Assembly (NCBI GenBank): GCA_040400085.1
Contig: JBBAQX010000007.1
Coordinates: 46,286-110,285, forward strand
Direction of reading: 5' to 3'
From: HNR sp040400085
GTDB lineage: Bacteria; Actinomycetota; Actinomycetes; Actinomycetales; Microbacteriaceae
Length of the DNA stretch: 64,000 bases
In this document: in pieces, positions 1 to 8,708 of the stretch
Layout: each line of letters begins with the position of its first letter
Position numbering within the stretch: position 1 is the first letter of the stretch
Position numbers and translations under genes: made by a program
The notes under the pieces: generated by a model
What the model was told of the DNA's origin: nothing
Database searches by the model: none
The model's input: the letters and a program-made list of their open reading frames with translations, nothing else

Positions 1-1
1 A

Positions 2-106
2 GAGCTGCCCCCGCACGTCAGCACCGACGTCGTATTCATCAAGCCGGTGGCCCAGTCGAGCGTGTACCAATTTCACAAGGGCGAGTTGCGGGTCCGAGGC
101 AATTAG
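2..106 (+). CDS. C-terminal end of an unidentified protein (partial)
   Basis: An open frame enters from the left edge and ends at TAG 104-106, directly before the GTG of the J-domain gene at 107. The last 34 residues include STDVVFIKPVAQSSVYQF and end ELRVRGN. I do not recognise the family. The one-base-adjacent stop and start suggest co-transcription with the J-domain gene. Too little is present to assign a function. Confidence 0.45.
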   Translation, partial: ELPPHVSTDVVFIKPVAQSSVYQFHKGELRVRGN

Positions 107-1105
107 GTGACGTCAAGCTCGCACAGCCCAGCCTCTGCCACCCCCTACGAAGTACTCGGGGTGCCATCAACCGCGTCGACCGCAGAGCTGCGTCGGGCAT
201 ATCGCGCCCTCCTGCGGCGGACTCATCCCGACGCGGGAGGAGTAGCGGCTGAGTTCCACGCGGTCCAGGCGGCGTGGGTGCTGATCGGGGATGAGGCGAG
301 CCGGGCATCCTACGATCGAGGAGCAGGCGCGGAGGCATCGCGGCTGACACAGGGCTACGGCACGCAGGGCTACGGCACGCAGGGTTATGGAACGCAGGGA
401 CAGGGAGCTGCAGGGACGGGCGTTCGCGCGCGTTCGTTCGGCACCCCCGGATGTGCCGACCACGCGCGCTACGTGGAATGGATGACCGGGTGGGCCGAGA
501 CGGAGGCAGGCAATCGGCTGGGCGTGCGCCTTGGCCGCGGGCTGGCCGAGGAATCCTTCTACGACCTCGCGGTGATTCGGGCGGCACCGCTGCAGGCCAG
601 GCTGATCCTCGCCCGTGCGCAAGCCGCGGAAGCAACCGCTGCGCTGATTTCCTCGCTCGGAATGGGTTTCACCCTGTGGAACGATGTGAGTGCTGGCGCG
701 CATGGGCTGATCGATCACGTCGTGCTTGGCCCCGCGGGGCTTTTCGCGATTCGCTCCGAAGATTGGGGGAGCGAGGTGCGGGTCGTGCGAGACGAGCTTA
801 TCGGTGAGGGGATGGGGGACAACGAGCATCCGTTTCAATCGATAGCGACGGATGCCCGTGCCCTCGCGCGCGAGCTAGGCCTGGCCTTCACCGCCCTGGT
901 CATCGTCGTGCCAGACGACGCGCTGCCGGGGATCGCGGCCGATTCCACCAGGGGCGCCACGCCGGCTGCGATCGTGGTTCGTCGGTCAGTGCTTCCGCAG
1001 CTCATGCGGGAGGGTCTCGGCGGGACCGAGCGCACCAGCCTCACCCAGGTTTACGAGTACCGCGCGCGGTTGCAGCAGCGGATCAGGCATCGCACACCCG
1101 ATTAA
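107..1105 (+). CDS. J-domain (DnaJ-like) protein with NERD-like C-terminal region
   Basis: 332 residues. The first ~65 residues form a J domain with the Hsp70-contact HPD motif in RRTHPDAGG, so it probably recruits a DnaK chaperone. It has no Gly/Phe-rich region, zinc domain or DnaJ substrate domain, so it is not DnaJ itself. A short linker carries three copies of GYGTQ at about residues 83-97. The region from ~190 (LIDHVVLGPAGLFAIRS) resembles the core of nuclease-related NERD domains, but I cannot confirm a catalytic set. The GTG start directly follows the previous stop, with GAGG about 8 nt upstream. What it does with the chaperone is unknown. Confidence 0.75.
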   Translation: MTSSSHSPASATPYEVLGVPSTASTAELRRAYRALLRRTHPDAGGVAAEFHAVQAAWVLIGDEASRASYDRGAGAEASRLTQGYGTQGYGTQGYGTQGQGAAGTGVRARSFGTPGCADHARYVEWMTGWAETEAGNRLGVRLGRGLAEESFYDLAVIRAAPLQARLILARAQAAEATAALISSLGMGFTLWNDVSAGAHGLIDHVVLGPAGLFAIRSEDWGSEVRVVRDELIGEGMGDNEHPFQSIATDARALARELGLAFTALVIVVPDDALPGIAADSTRGATPAAIVVRRSVLPQLMREGLGGTERTSLTQVYEYRARLQQRIRHRTPD

Positions 1106-1196
1106 CTCTCGCTGAAAGTGAGCGAATCGGTGCGGCAGGGTTAATAAGGTCTCGAAGTGTGAGTACTATCGGGTGAGATCAAGGAGGACCTATTTC

Positions 1197-2738
1197 ATGA
1201 CTACCCCCCGTAAGTCGCACGAAAACATGCCGCCGGTTTCAGCGGGCCAAGGCAAAGGCCTGGCGACAGGAACGCTCGGGTTGCTCGGCTCAACCGTGAT
1301 CGGTTTGGCCTCCACCGCCCCCGTCTACTCGCTAGCGGCAACGCTCGGTTACGTGGTGCTCGCGGTTGGTGCCCAGGCCCCCATCGCGTTTATCCTGGCG
1401 TTCATCCCGATGTTTTTCGTGGCCTACGCGTATCGGGAGCTGAACCGAGCCGTGCCAGATTGCGGCACGACATTTACTTGGGGAACAAAGGCGTTCGGGC
1501 CCTGGGTGGGATGGATGGGCGGTTGGGGAGTCGCGGTCGCGGGGATGGTAGTCCTGGCGAACCTGGCCCAGATCGGTGGGAAATACTTCTGGCTGTTGAT
1601 AAACGAGGACCTCGCACAGAACACGGTAATCGTGACGCTCACTGGTGTGGTGTTCATCGCGCTTATGACCTACATCAGTTATCGCGGTACGGAAATCGGC
1701 GAGAAACTGCAGAACGTCTTGATCATCATCCAATATGGTGCGCTCATCCTCTTTGTCGTCTTTGCGGTTGTCTCGGTCATGACAGGGACAGCGCCCGAAG
1801 GCTCGACAATGCCGCAGTGGAGCTGGTTTGACCCGTTCCAGTTCACCTCGTTCGAAAGTTTCACGGAATCTATTCTTCTCGCCCTCTTCATCTATTGGGG
1901 CTGGGACACCTGCCTCGCCCTCAACGAGGAAACAAAAAACCCCGAGAAAACGCCAGGGCGTGCTGCTCTGCTCTCGACCGTAATCCTTCTCGTGACCTAC
2001 GTCGGAGTCACCGTGGCCGCGATGATGTATGCCGGACTCGGCAGCACGGGTATCGGTCTCGGCAACGAGGATAACGCCGACGATATCTTCTTCGCTCTCA
2101 AGGATGTCCTCTTCGGCCCCTGGGCCTGGCTGCTAGTTCTCGCCGTGATGATCTCGGCTGTGTCCTCAACCCAGACCACGATCCTTCCCACGGCGCGTGG
2201 AACGCTTGCAATGGCAGCATACAAGGCGTTGCCGAAGCGGTTCAGTAGCGTGCACCCGCGCTACAAGACGCCCGGATTCTCAACGCTTGTAATGGGAGTT
2301 GTTGCTACCGTTTTTTACGTTCTGATGACGATGATCAGTGAGAACATCCTTGAGGACACTATCCTTTCGCTGGGATTGGCAATTGCCTTCTATTACTCCA
2401 TCACTAGCTTTGCGTGCGTGTGGTTTTTCCGCAGGGTGCTGTTTAGTTCGTTCCAGAATTTCATCTTTAAGTTCCTCTTCCCCCTGCTGGGTGGGTTAAT
2501 GCTTGCGGGTGCCTTCGTGAAGTCGGTGATAGATATGCTCAACCCGGACTATGGGGAAACCATTATCTGGAATATTGGTGGAGTCTTTGTGATCGGCGTT
2601 GGCTCCCTGGCGATCGGTGCGGTACTTATGCTTGTGTGGGCATTCTTCGAGGGGTCCAAACCGTTCTTCCGCGGCGAGAGCCTCAACGAGGAAACAGAGG
2701 TTTTGGTCCCCGACACCGTTGACCTAGAGATAAAGTAG
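1197..2738 (+). CDS. APC-family amino acid permease
   Basis: 513 residues from ATG 1197, chosen because AAGGAGG lies just upstream; a longer frame from 1173 would put that ribosome site inside the gene. The sequence has about 12 hydrophobic segments and starts TM1 with the APC-type GLLGSTVIGLASTAPVYS. A long extracellular loop follows TM5 and the C terminus is an acidic cytoplasmic tail. It should import amino acids or related amines by proton or ion coupling. Substrate cannot be read from sequence. The next gene, a CorA-like transporter, begins 14 nt later and may be co-transcribed. Confidence 0.85.
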   Translation: MTTPRKSHENMPPVSAGQGKGLATGTLGLLGSTVIGLASTAPVYSLAATLGYVVLAVGAQAPIAFILAFIPMFFVAYAYRELNRAVPDCGTTFTWGTKAFGPWVGWMGGWGVAVAGMVVLANLAQIGGKYFWLLINEDLAQNTVIVTLTGVVFIALMTYISYRGTEIGEKLQNVLIIIQYGALILFVVFAVVSVMTGTAPEGSTMPQWSWFDPFQFTSFESFTESILLALFIYWGWDTCLALNEETKNPEKTPGRAALLSTVILLVTYVGVTVAAMMYAGLGSTGIGLGNEDNADDIFFALKDVLFGPWAWLLVLAVMISAVSSTQTTILPTARGTLAMAAYKALPKRFSSVHPRYKTPGFSTLVMGVVATVFYVLMTMISENILEDTILSLGLAIAFYYSITSFACVWFFRRVLFSSFQNFIFKFLFPLLGGLMLAGAFVKSVIDMLNPDYGETIIWNIGGVFVIGVGSLAIGAVLMLVWAFFEGSKPFFRGESLNEETEVLVPDTVDLEIK

Positions 2739-2752
2739 GTGGACTAGTACGG

Positions 2753-3814
2753 GTGACCGCTGCTTACAAGACAACAAGTAAGTTTTCGGGGTGCTCGGCG
2801 ACGATGCGAAATTCTCAGTCCAACGATTCAGAGGAAACCAGTCGAATGATGCGCAGCCGTGTATATCGCAGTGGTGTCGTCACGAGCGAACAGCTCTCGG
2901 TCGATCAGGTAGCCGAGATCGTCCAGGACAGTAACGTCACCGTGTGGCTGGATTTCACGTCACCACAGGCTGACGATCTCGAACGGGTGCAGGAGATCCT
3001 CGGCATCCATGAATTAGCGATCGAGGATGCGGTGACGGGCTACCAGCGCCCTAAGCTTGACCGCTACACTTCGCACCTGTTTCTAGCGGCATATACGGTT
3101 GATCTTCACGGCGAGACGGGCGAGCTCGTCACGGCAGAGGTCAGAGCGATTATTGCTGGACAGGTGCTCGTCACCGTGCACGAGCCTCATTTCGATATGG
3201 ATGCAATCGTTGAGCGCTGGGATAACGAGGTTGATCTGGCCGGCCACGGCGTGGCTTTTCTGGTGTGGGGGCTACTCGACGTGGTCGTTGACGGATACTT
3301 CGACACCGTTCAGGAACTGGACGCGGAGATTGACGCTCTCGAAGACAGGCTTTTCGATACGAGACCTGACACGTTAGAGGCTCAGCGACGTTCGTTCGAG
3401 TTGCGTAAAAGCCTCGGGCGACTTCGCCGGATCGTGTTGCCCATGCGCGAGGTTCTGAACACACTGATGCGACGCGATGTAAGTGCCCGATTCCCCGAGA
3501 TGATGCCATATCTTCAGGACGTTTATGACCACGTTTTGCGTGTCACAGAGTGGACGGACTCGCTGCGGGACATGATCGCAACGATTCTCGAAACGAATAT
3601 TAGCCTGCAGGGTAACCGGATGAATCTGATCATGAAGAAGGTCACGAGCTGGGCTGCAATTATCGCCGTCCCGACGGCTATCACGGGTTTCTACGGGCAG
3701 AACCTCCCCTATCCAGGTTTTTCCGAGGCCTGGGGTTTCTGGGCGTCTTCTGGCCTTATCGTCGTGATCTCCCTCGGTCTATACCTCACATTCAAGAAGC
3801 GTGACTGGCTGTAG
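2753..3814 (+). CDS. corA: CorA-family divalent metal transporter with GQN in place of GMN
   Basis: Up to 353 residues: an acidic N-terminal cytoplasmic domain, a long helix region (VQELDAEIDALEDRLF) and two C-terminal TM segments, the CorA layout. The signature loop reads FYGQNLPYPG, so the canonical GMN filter motif is GQN, a variant I associate with part of the actinobacterial CorA family. The start is uncertain: GTG 2753 has no clear ribosome site, whereas ATG 2846 (residue 32) follows GAGGAAA at good spacing and better matches family length. It is probably a pentameric Mg2+/Co2+/Ni2+ channel, selectivity unknown. Confidence 0.8.
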   Translation: MTAAYKTTSKFSGCSATMRNSQSNDSEETSRMMRSRVYRSGVVTSEQLSVDQVAEIVQDSNVTVWLDFTSPQADDLERVQEILGIHELAIEDAVTGYQRPKLDRYTSHLFLAAYTVDLHGETGELVTAEVRAIIAGQVLVTVHEPHFDMDAIVERWDNEVDLAGHGVAFLVWGLLDVVVDGYFDTVQELDAEIDALEDRLFDTRPDTLEAQRRSFELRKSLGRLRRIVLPMREVLNTLMRRDVSARFPEMMPYLQDVYDHVLRVTEWTDSLRDMIATILETNISLQGNRMNLIMKKVTSWAAIIAVPTAITGFYGQNLPYPGFSEAWGFWASSGLIVVISLGLYLTFKKRDWL

Positions 3815-3823
3815 TCTCCTCGC

Positions 3824-4462
3824 TTACTCCGGCCACGGGCTGTTGCGGATGATCTCGACGAAGTCGGTGCGCTGATAGTCCGGCATGAATTGTTTGAGCA
3901 CGTCTGCGTTGACGTTGCCGAAAGTAGTAGCCGGGCGGTGTATGTTGCCGCGAGTGAAGGCATTCAAGATCTGATTCTTGAAGTCAGGGCGCGGATGTGA
4001 ATCCGTGACAGCCTCGCGCTGTGCATTGGAGAGCGAGTGGTACCAGATCCCCAGCACGTCGGTCTCGACACCAACTGTGACGAGGGCAACCTCCGGCTCT
4101 AGATGCTCGGGAACGCCCGGGGTAGTGTGTAGAGCGATCCCCATCCAGACCGAAGCGGCATGTGTCGCATCGACGCCGCGTTCGAGAAGGAAGTCTCTTG
4201 CCGCGTTCGCGCTGTCCACCTCGAAACGTAACTGCGATGTTGAGTAGAGGCCTGTCAGACCAAGATCATGGAACATCGCACCGGCGTAGAGCAGCTCTAA
4301 ATCCACATTAAGGCCTCGTTGTTCGCCCATGATCGCCCCGAAAAGGAACACTCGACGAGAGTGATGGAAGAGCAGATCGTCCTCACAATCTCGGATGTAC
4401 TGGGTGATGTCACGTGTGAGTGCGGTGTTGGGGATCGTGATCCCTGCGATGGTTTCATTCAT
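3824..4462 (-). CDS. HD-domain hydrolase, cyanamide hydratase-like
   Basis: 212 residues. HH in LLFHHSRRVFLFG and HD in YAGAMFHDLGLTG, followed by a later His (IALHTTPG), give the metal-binding set of a small HD-domain protein. The overall pattern resembles the cyanamide hydratase/HD family used on nitriles or small amides, but many relatives have no known substrate. It is transcribed away from a GlxA-type regulator across a 114-bp gap, which suggests that regulator controls it. It converges on corA with 9 bp between stops. Confidence 0.75.
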   Translation of the reverse strand: MNETIAGITIPNTALTRDITQYIRDCEDDLLFHHSRRVFLFGAIMGEQRGLNVDLELLYAGAMFHDLGLTGLYSTSQLRFEVDSANAARDFLLERGVDATHAASVWMGIALHTTPGVPEHLEPEVALVTVGVETDVLGIWYHSLSNAQREAVTDSHPRPDFKNQILNAFTRGNIHRPATTFGNVNADVLKQFMPDYQRTDFVEIIRNSPWPE

Positions 4463-4542
4463 GTCTTAACTTTCTGATTCTGAGGAGAGTGGTGTTTCTG
4501 TGCTTCTAGTCTCTTGTTGGCGATACCCTTTCAGTGAGCGTC

Positions 4543-4548
4543 TATACT
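4543..4548 (+). promoter_or_regulatory. Candidate -10 of the glxA-like regulator in the divergent region
   Basis: TATACT sits 28 nt before the ATG at 4577, and AAGGA (4567-4571) provides a ribosome site. A -35 is not convincing (TTGGCG at 4517-4522 gives a 20-nt spacer). The 114-bp divergent region 4463-4576 is the likely place for regulator binding. Confidence 0.35.
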
Positions 4549-4576
4549 GACAGCTATCCCTCAGATAAGGACATAC

Positions 4577-5569
4577 ATGACGATGCCGAGGCATAACGTG
4601 GTTTTTCTCCTCTTCGAGGGTATGAAACACCTGGACGTGGCGGGGCCGGCGGAGGTCTTCTCTGAGGCGAATCGGAGAGGGGCACACTACGTACTTCGTT
4701 TTGCATCCAGCTCGGGTGCCGGAGTACGAACCTCGACCGGACTGAGGCTCGTCGCTGATGTTGCCGCGTTGGAGATCAAACATGCCGACACGCTGGTTAT
4801 CCCTGGAGGCGATGATCTTCCGGTGACTCCAATTGCCACGGAGTTGCGTGACGCAACTGCTCAGCTTGTCAATCGGGCTAAGCGTGTGGTGTCGGTCTGC
4901 ACGGGGGCTTTCCTTCTGGCCGCGACAGGGGAGCTAGATGGCAGGCGCGCGACAACCCACTGGGCCTACACAAGGTTGCTCTCTCGCGTTCATAAGCGAA
5001 TAGAGGTCGAACCCGATGCGATCTATGTCTCCGATGGAAGGTTCTACACGTCTGCTGGCGTCTCTGCTGGGATCGATCTGGCCCTTGCGCTGGTGGAGCT
5101 GGACTATGGGGCTGACCTCGCGCGCGACGTAGCCCGTCACCTTGTTGTCTACCTTCAGCGCCCGGGCGGTCAGTCGCAGTTCTCCACCTTGCTGCATAAA
5201 ACACGCAGCGCTCATGACGGCGTTCGAATGGTTGTAGATCAGGTCGTTTCGCAGCCTGACGGGCAGAACGATCTTTCTTCGCTTGCGAAACATGCGGGGG
5301 TGAGCGCCCGGCACTTGGCGCGTTTGTTCCAGGCAGAACTTGGAGTGAGCCCGACTAAGTTCGTTGAGCAAGTCAGGCTCGACACAGCTAAGGCCCTCCT
5401 GTTGAAGGGCGAGCCTGTCTATCGGGTTGTTGAACGCGCTGGGTTTCAGAGCCCGGAGACCATGCGCCGAATCTTTGCCACCCAGTTGGGCGTAGCCCCC
5501 AGCGAGTATCAACGGAGGTTCTTGAGCGCTCGGCGGAGTTCGGGTCCTGACAGTAACGAGGAGCCCTGA
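4577..5569 (+). CDS. GlxA-family transcriptional regulator (DJ-1/PfpI domain plus AraC HTH)
   Basis: 330 residues. Residues ~5-180 are a DJ-1/PfpI-like domain with the nucleophile-elbow Cys in VVSVCTGAFLLAA followed by THW. Residues ~225-320 are an AraC/XylS helix-turn-helix pair (HAGVSARHLARLFQAELG ... AGFQSPETMRRIFATQLG). Family members are amidase-fold ligand sensors that control catabolic genes, often of amines, nitriles or amides. The divergent HD hydrolase is the obvious candidate target. ATG 4577 is supported by AAGGA six nucleotides upstream. Confidence 0.85.
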   Translation: MTMPRHNVVFLLFEGMKHLDVAGPAEVFSEANRRGAHYVLRFASSSGAGVRTSTGLRLVADVAALEIKHADTLVIPGGDDLPVTPIATELRDATAQLVNRAKRVVSVCTGAFLLAATGELDGRRATTHWAYTRLLSRVHKRIEVEPDAIYVSDGRFYTSAGVSAGIDLALALVELDYGADLARDVARHLVVYLQRPGGQSQFSTLLHKTRSAHDGVRMVVDQVVSQPDGQNDLSSLAKHAGVSARHLARLFQAELGVSPTKFVEQVRLDTAKALLLKGEPVYRVVERAGFQSPETMRRIFATQLGVAPSEYQRRFLSARRSSGPDSNEEP

Positions 5570-5947
5570 ACACATCCCTCGGTTCTCCCTCGGGTAGACG
5601 CTCAGACTCGCTCAGACCGTTGGCTCCCTTAGGGGTCGCCAAGTGTCTTGCAAACCAGGTTTAGTATGCCGTGCGAGCGCCTATCCACGGCAATTCCGTA
5701 GTCGTTCAGCTGTCAGCGTTTCCACTTTGCGGCTGGCTGGTTGGCTGGAATGCCTCCCGATTGGCCGAGATTGCTGTGAAGTTTGTTTCCCGTAACACCT
5801 TGAATGCGCGGGAACTCCAACCTGCGCGACACGCCCTAACTTGTGCGCGCCGGCCCAGCATGCGGCATAGGCCAACAACGTGCACCGTGAGCCGACCCCG
5901 ATCCTGAGCACCCGAACCCGAGCAAACCTCACTGTAGGCTTAAGCTC
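5570..5947. other. 378-bp intergenic region
   Basis: No credible gene is seen; the small open frames here lack start signals and protein character. The right part is rich in CCGA/CGAGC words, and the last 13 bp carry the leaderless promoter of the next gene. No strong hairpin was found. Confidence 0.6.
5935..5940 (+). promoter_or_regulatory. -10 element of a leaderless promoter
   Basis: TAGGCT lies 7 nt before the GTG at 5948 and there is no Shine-Dalgarno sequence, the layout of an actinobacterial leaderless transcript beginning at or next to the start codon. No clear -35 was found. Confidence 0.65.
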
Positions 5948-6709
5948 GTGAGTATTTTCTTAGTAGGCGGCAGTGAAGAGGGGGACCTCGAGGAACTTGC
6001 GGATGTTCTGAGCGAGTTCGCGAGCGAGGCCGCCCAGGTCGCGGTTGCGAACGGCCGGCCGGGTGCGCCCGTTTTTGCGATGGTTATTGTCGACGGCGAC
6101 GATATCGAGGTAGGCAGCGTGAGCGATGTTCGCGGCGGTCAGCTGGCGACCAGGCTCTTTTTCTTCTTTCCGGATGGCCAGCCCGGTGCCGGAATCCGCT
6201 CAGTCCTCGCGCCGGAGGGCGGGCAGATCGACCCGCAGCTTCTCCAAGACGTCGACGGAATAATCGTCGCAGGTGGCCTGACCCCGGCCTACCGTACGGC
6301 GCTGCAACCCGCGGCCGAGATCATTCGTGAGCTGGTCGGCGGAGGGGTGCCCTACCTTGGCTTCTCGGCCGGGGCGCAACTCGCAGCAGAGCAGGCGCTG
6401 ATAGGCGGCTGGCAGATCGGCGAGGTTCCCGTGGTCGCCCAGCGCTTCTCGGAGGGCCTCGACGAGGTCAGCGTGGCCCAAGGGCTCGGGCTGATCGACC
6501 TCACGGTAGACGTGCATGCCGCCCAGTGGGGAACCCTCACCAGGCTCATCGCCTCCGTCGAGGCCGGGCTCGTTCCCGCGGGCGTCGCCATCGACGAAAA
6601 CACTGCGCTCGTGATCGGTCAGGGCGCGCTCCGAGTGATCGGAACCGGCAGCGTGTGGCGCGTGCAGGGTACCGATAACGGGGTGCTTGTCTCGAGCATG
6701 GGGGCCTAG
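5948..6709 (+). CDS. Peptidase S51 / type 1 glutamine amidotransferase-like protein
   Basis: 253 residues. The central GVPYLGFSAGAQLAAEQAL is the nucleophile elbow of S51-type proteins, with Ser (not Cys) in G-x-S-A-G, as in cyanophycinase-like and dipeptidase E-like enzymes. DGIIVAGGLTPAYRTAL is the preceding conserved GG-strand. A His/Glu partner cannot be fixed by eye. Likely a small serine hydrolase acting on acidic peptides; the substrate is unknown. Translation appears leaderless from GTG 5948. The ung start lies 1 bp after its stop, so the two are probably one transcript. Confidence 0.65.
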   Translation: MSIFLVGGSEEGDLEELADVLSEFASEAAQVAVANGRPGAPVFAMVIVDGDDIEVGSVSDVRGGQLATRLFFFFPDGQPGAGIRSVLAPEGGQIDPQLLQDVDGIIVAGGLTPAYRTALQPAAEIIRELVGGGVPYLGFSAGAQLAAEQALIGGWQIGEVPVVAQRFSEGLDEVSVAQGLGLIDLTVDVHAAQWGTLTRLIASVEAGLVPAGVAIDENTALVIGQGALRVIGTGSVWRVQGTDNGVLVSSMGA

Positions 6710-6710
6710 T

Positions 6711-7397
6711 ATGCCCATGACGTTAGCCGAAATGGCGAATGCCGGACTTATCTCGCCCGATTGGGCAGCGGCCCTCGAACCCGTCGCTCAGCAGATCGCC
6801 GATATGGGCGAATTCCTCCGTCGAGAGCGCGAAGAAGGGCGGGAGTATCTCCCCGCGGGCGACAAGATCCTGCGGGCATTCAGCTACCCGCTGTCCGAGG
6901 TGAAGGTGCTGATCGTGGGACAGGACCCGTATCCGACCCCCGGGCATCCCATCGGTTTATCTTTCGCGGTCGACAGGAACGTGCGGCCCGTCCCGCGGAG
7001 CCTGAACAATATCTACAAGGAGATGCGCGAAGACCTCGGCATCGACACCCCCGACCACGGCGACCTGACGGCCTGGAGCGAGGCTGGCGTGATGCTCCTC
7101 AACAGGGTGCTCACGGTCGAGCCCGGCCAGGCGGCCTCGCACCGCAAGAAGGGGTGGGAGGCAATCACCGAGCATGCCATCCGTGTTCTTGTCGAGCGAA
7201 AGCAGCCGATGGTAGCGCTGCTCTGGGGGCGTGACGCATCCTCTCTTGTCCCGATGCTGGGGGATACCCCGGTAATCGAAAGCGCGCATCCCTCGCCGCT
7301 GTCCGCATCGCGGGGATTCTTCGGTTCGCGCCCGTTTACTCGGGTCAATGCTGAGCTGGTGAAGCTGGGCGTCTCCCCGATCGATTGGAGGTTGTGA
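6711..7397 (+). CDS. ung: Uracil-DNA glycosylase, family 1
   Basis: About 228 residues. It has the water-activating motif VGQDPYPTPGHPIGLSF (catalytic Asp in GQDPYP), the uracil-recognition strand LLLNRVLTVEPG with Asn, and the DNA-intercalation motif HPSPLSASRGFFGS. It removes uracil from DNA to start base-excision repair. The start is ATG 6711 or ATG 6717; a longer frame from 6687 overlaps the preceding gene and is not needed. It is followed by an acetyltransferase 3 bp after its stop. Confidence 0.93.
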   Translation: MPMTLAEMANAGLISPDWAAALEPVAQQIADMGEFLRREREEGREYLPAGDKILRAFSYPLSEVKVLIVGQDPYPTPGHPIGLSFAVDRNVRPVPRSLNNIYKEMREDLGIDTPDHGDLTAWSEAGVMLLNRVLTVEPGQAASHRKKGWEAITEHAIRVLVERKQPMVALLWGRDASSLVPMLGDTPVIESAHPSPLSASRGFFGSRPFTRVNAELVKLGVSPIDWRL

Positions 7398-7400
7398 GCA

Positions 7401-7955
7401 GTGGTTGACCTGACGGCTAACGGGATGCCTGTCCCGGTGACGGTGCGGTCGGCGCGCGAGTTTGATCTGCCTCGCGTGTGCGATATCTACAATTACTACG
7501 TCGCAAATAGCACCGTGAGCTTTGACGAGGAGCCTAGGCCGCTATCCGAGTGGTTGGCGAAATTTGAGCGGCTTCGTGAGCTCGACCTGCCGTTTATCGT
7601 CGCGGTTGGCCCTGGCGGAGAGGTGCTCGGTTTTGCTCTTGTGCACCCGTGGAAGACCAAATCGGCGTATCGCTTTGTGGTCGAGAACTCGGTGTACCTA
7701 CACCCAGAGGCCACGGGTCAGGGCCTGGGTCGCCAGCTCCTGACAGAACTGATCGATCAAACGACGGATGCCGGCCCCACCCAGATCGTCGCCGTCATCT
7801 CCGACCAGGGTGCGGAGTCCTCTCTGCGGCTACACGAGTCGCTTGGCTTTGTCGAGACGGGCCGGATGCGCGACGTCGGCTACAAGTTCGACCGCTGGCT
7901 GGGCATCGTCACCCTCCAACTGCAGCTTGCCGGGTGGCACCGCCCCGAGGACTAG
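7401..7955 (+). CDS. GNAT N-acetyltransferase, phosphinothricin acetyltransferase-like
   Basis: 184 residues with the single GNAT domain: VRSAREFDLPRVCDIYNYYV at the N terminus (typical of Pat/MddA-type enzymes), SVYLHPEATGQGLGRQLL as the acetyl-CoA pyrophosphate loop, and HESLGFVETGRMRDVGYKF near the end. Relatives acetylate amino acid analogues such as phosphinothricin or methionine sulfoximine. GTG 7401 lies just after the ung stop, so expression is probably coupled to it. A 25-bp inverted repeat begins at its stop codon. Confidence 0.8.
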   Translation: MVDLTANGMPVPVTVRSAREFDLPRVCDIYNYYVANSTVSFDEEPRPLSEWLAKFERLRELDLPFIVAVGPGGEVLGFALVHPWKTKSAYRFVVENSVYLHPEATGQGLGRQLLTELIDQTTDAGPTQIVAVISDQGAESSLRLHESLGFVETGRMRDVGYKFDRWLGIVTLQLQLAGWHRPED

Positions 7956-8020
7956 GGAATTTTTTGTTCGGTTCCGCGGATTTCCGGGGAAAATCCCGCG
8001 GAATCGAACAAAAACTTCCC
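7955..8020. terminator. Long inverted repeat, probable bidirectional terminator
   Basis: Arms 7955-7979 and 7996-8020 are 25 bp each and pair with two non-Watson-Crick positions. Each arm holds a T5-6/A5 tract (TTTTTTGTTCG and CGAACAAAAA), so RNA from either strand forms a stem followed by U residues. The loop (ATTTCC..GGAAAAT) can pair internally. It separates the rightward acetyltransferase gene from the leftward ABC operon. Confidence 0.75.
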
Positions 8021-8069
8021 TGGCGTGGACGGTGGCGTGGGGGCGTGCGTTGGGCAGGGGCGTACGGGG

Positions 8070-8708
8070 TTACTTCTTTTTGGGGATCGGGCTGTTGGTG
8101 AGGATGGTGTTGTAGGCGAGCATCCCCGTAAGTGAGATCACCAGAGATACGCAGGCCACGATCGGCCAGGCTTCGCCAGCGTATTCCGGGGTTGCCAGTA
8201 AGCCGCTGAGGAGCGGGACGAAGCCCAGAGGAACCGCAAGCCAGCTGTTGCGGGATTTTCCCCATCGACTGAGGGATGCCCCCAGCAGTAGCCCGCTCAC
8301 GCCGCCTCCCAGGAAGCAGGCCAACCCTCCGAGGAGCGCAAACCCTGCCGTCCCGGCGTCATCGAGCACCCGCGGGTCGAGCGCGAGCAGTGCGGTGAAT
8401 ACTGCGGTGTTGGCGACCGCGATCACCGCGACGGTGAGGAGGCTGGCCCGTACCACGGCTCGGCGGGTGGCACCCGCCATGACTAAGGGCGCGAAGAAGA
8501 ACGTGACGGCCAGAAGGCTCAGCGCGAGTTGGAAACCGGCTATGCTACCGCGGGTGAGCGAGACCAGGGACGCAAACTGAGACGTGCTGAGGGCATCGCT
8601 CAGCGAGAGCACTACGAGCATAGCCGCGGTTCCTCCTGCCCATAATCCCAGGGTATAGGAGCCTATTAGCCTAAATATTCGCCGGAAAACTACCGTGGTC
8701 GCGCTCAT
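8070..8708 (-). CDS. Small ABC-transporter-associated membrane protein
   Basis: 212 residues with about six hydrophobic segments and no recognised catalytic motif. Its start overlaps the stop of the ABC ATPase by 4 bp, so it is most likely the membrane partner of that ATPase. The C terminus ends in KKK. The topology resembles permeases of small YtrA-regulated ABC systems; exported substrate unknown. Confidence 0.65.
   Translation of the reverse strand: MSATTVVFRRIFRLIGSYTLGLWAGGTAAMLVVLSLSDALSTSQFASLVSLTRGSIAGFQLALSLLAVTFFFAPLVMAGATRRAVVRASLLTVAVIAVANTAVFTALLALDPRVLDDAGTAGFALLGGLACFLGGGVSGLLLGASLSRWGKSRNSWLAVPLGFVPLLSGLLATPEYAGEAWPIVACVSLVISLTGMLAYNTILTNSPIPKKK

Noticed and set aside
350..400. 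Short GYGTQ repeats as a mobile or CRISPR element
   Set aside because: Only three 15-bp in-frame copies in the J-domain protein linker.
5671..5932. Small genes in the gap before the S51-like gene
   Set aside because: Two overlapping frames of ~80 codons on opposite strands, neither with a ribosome site nor protein-like sequence.
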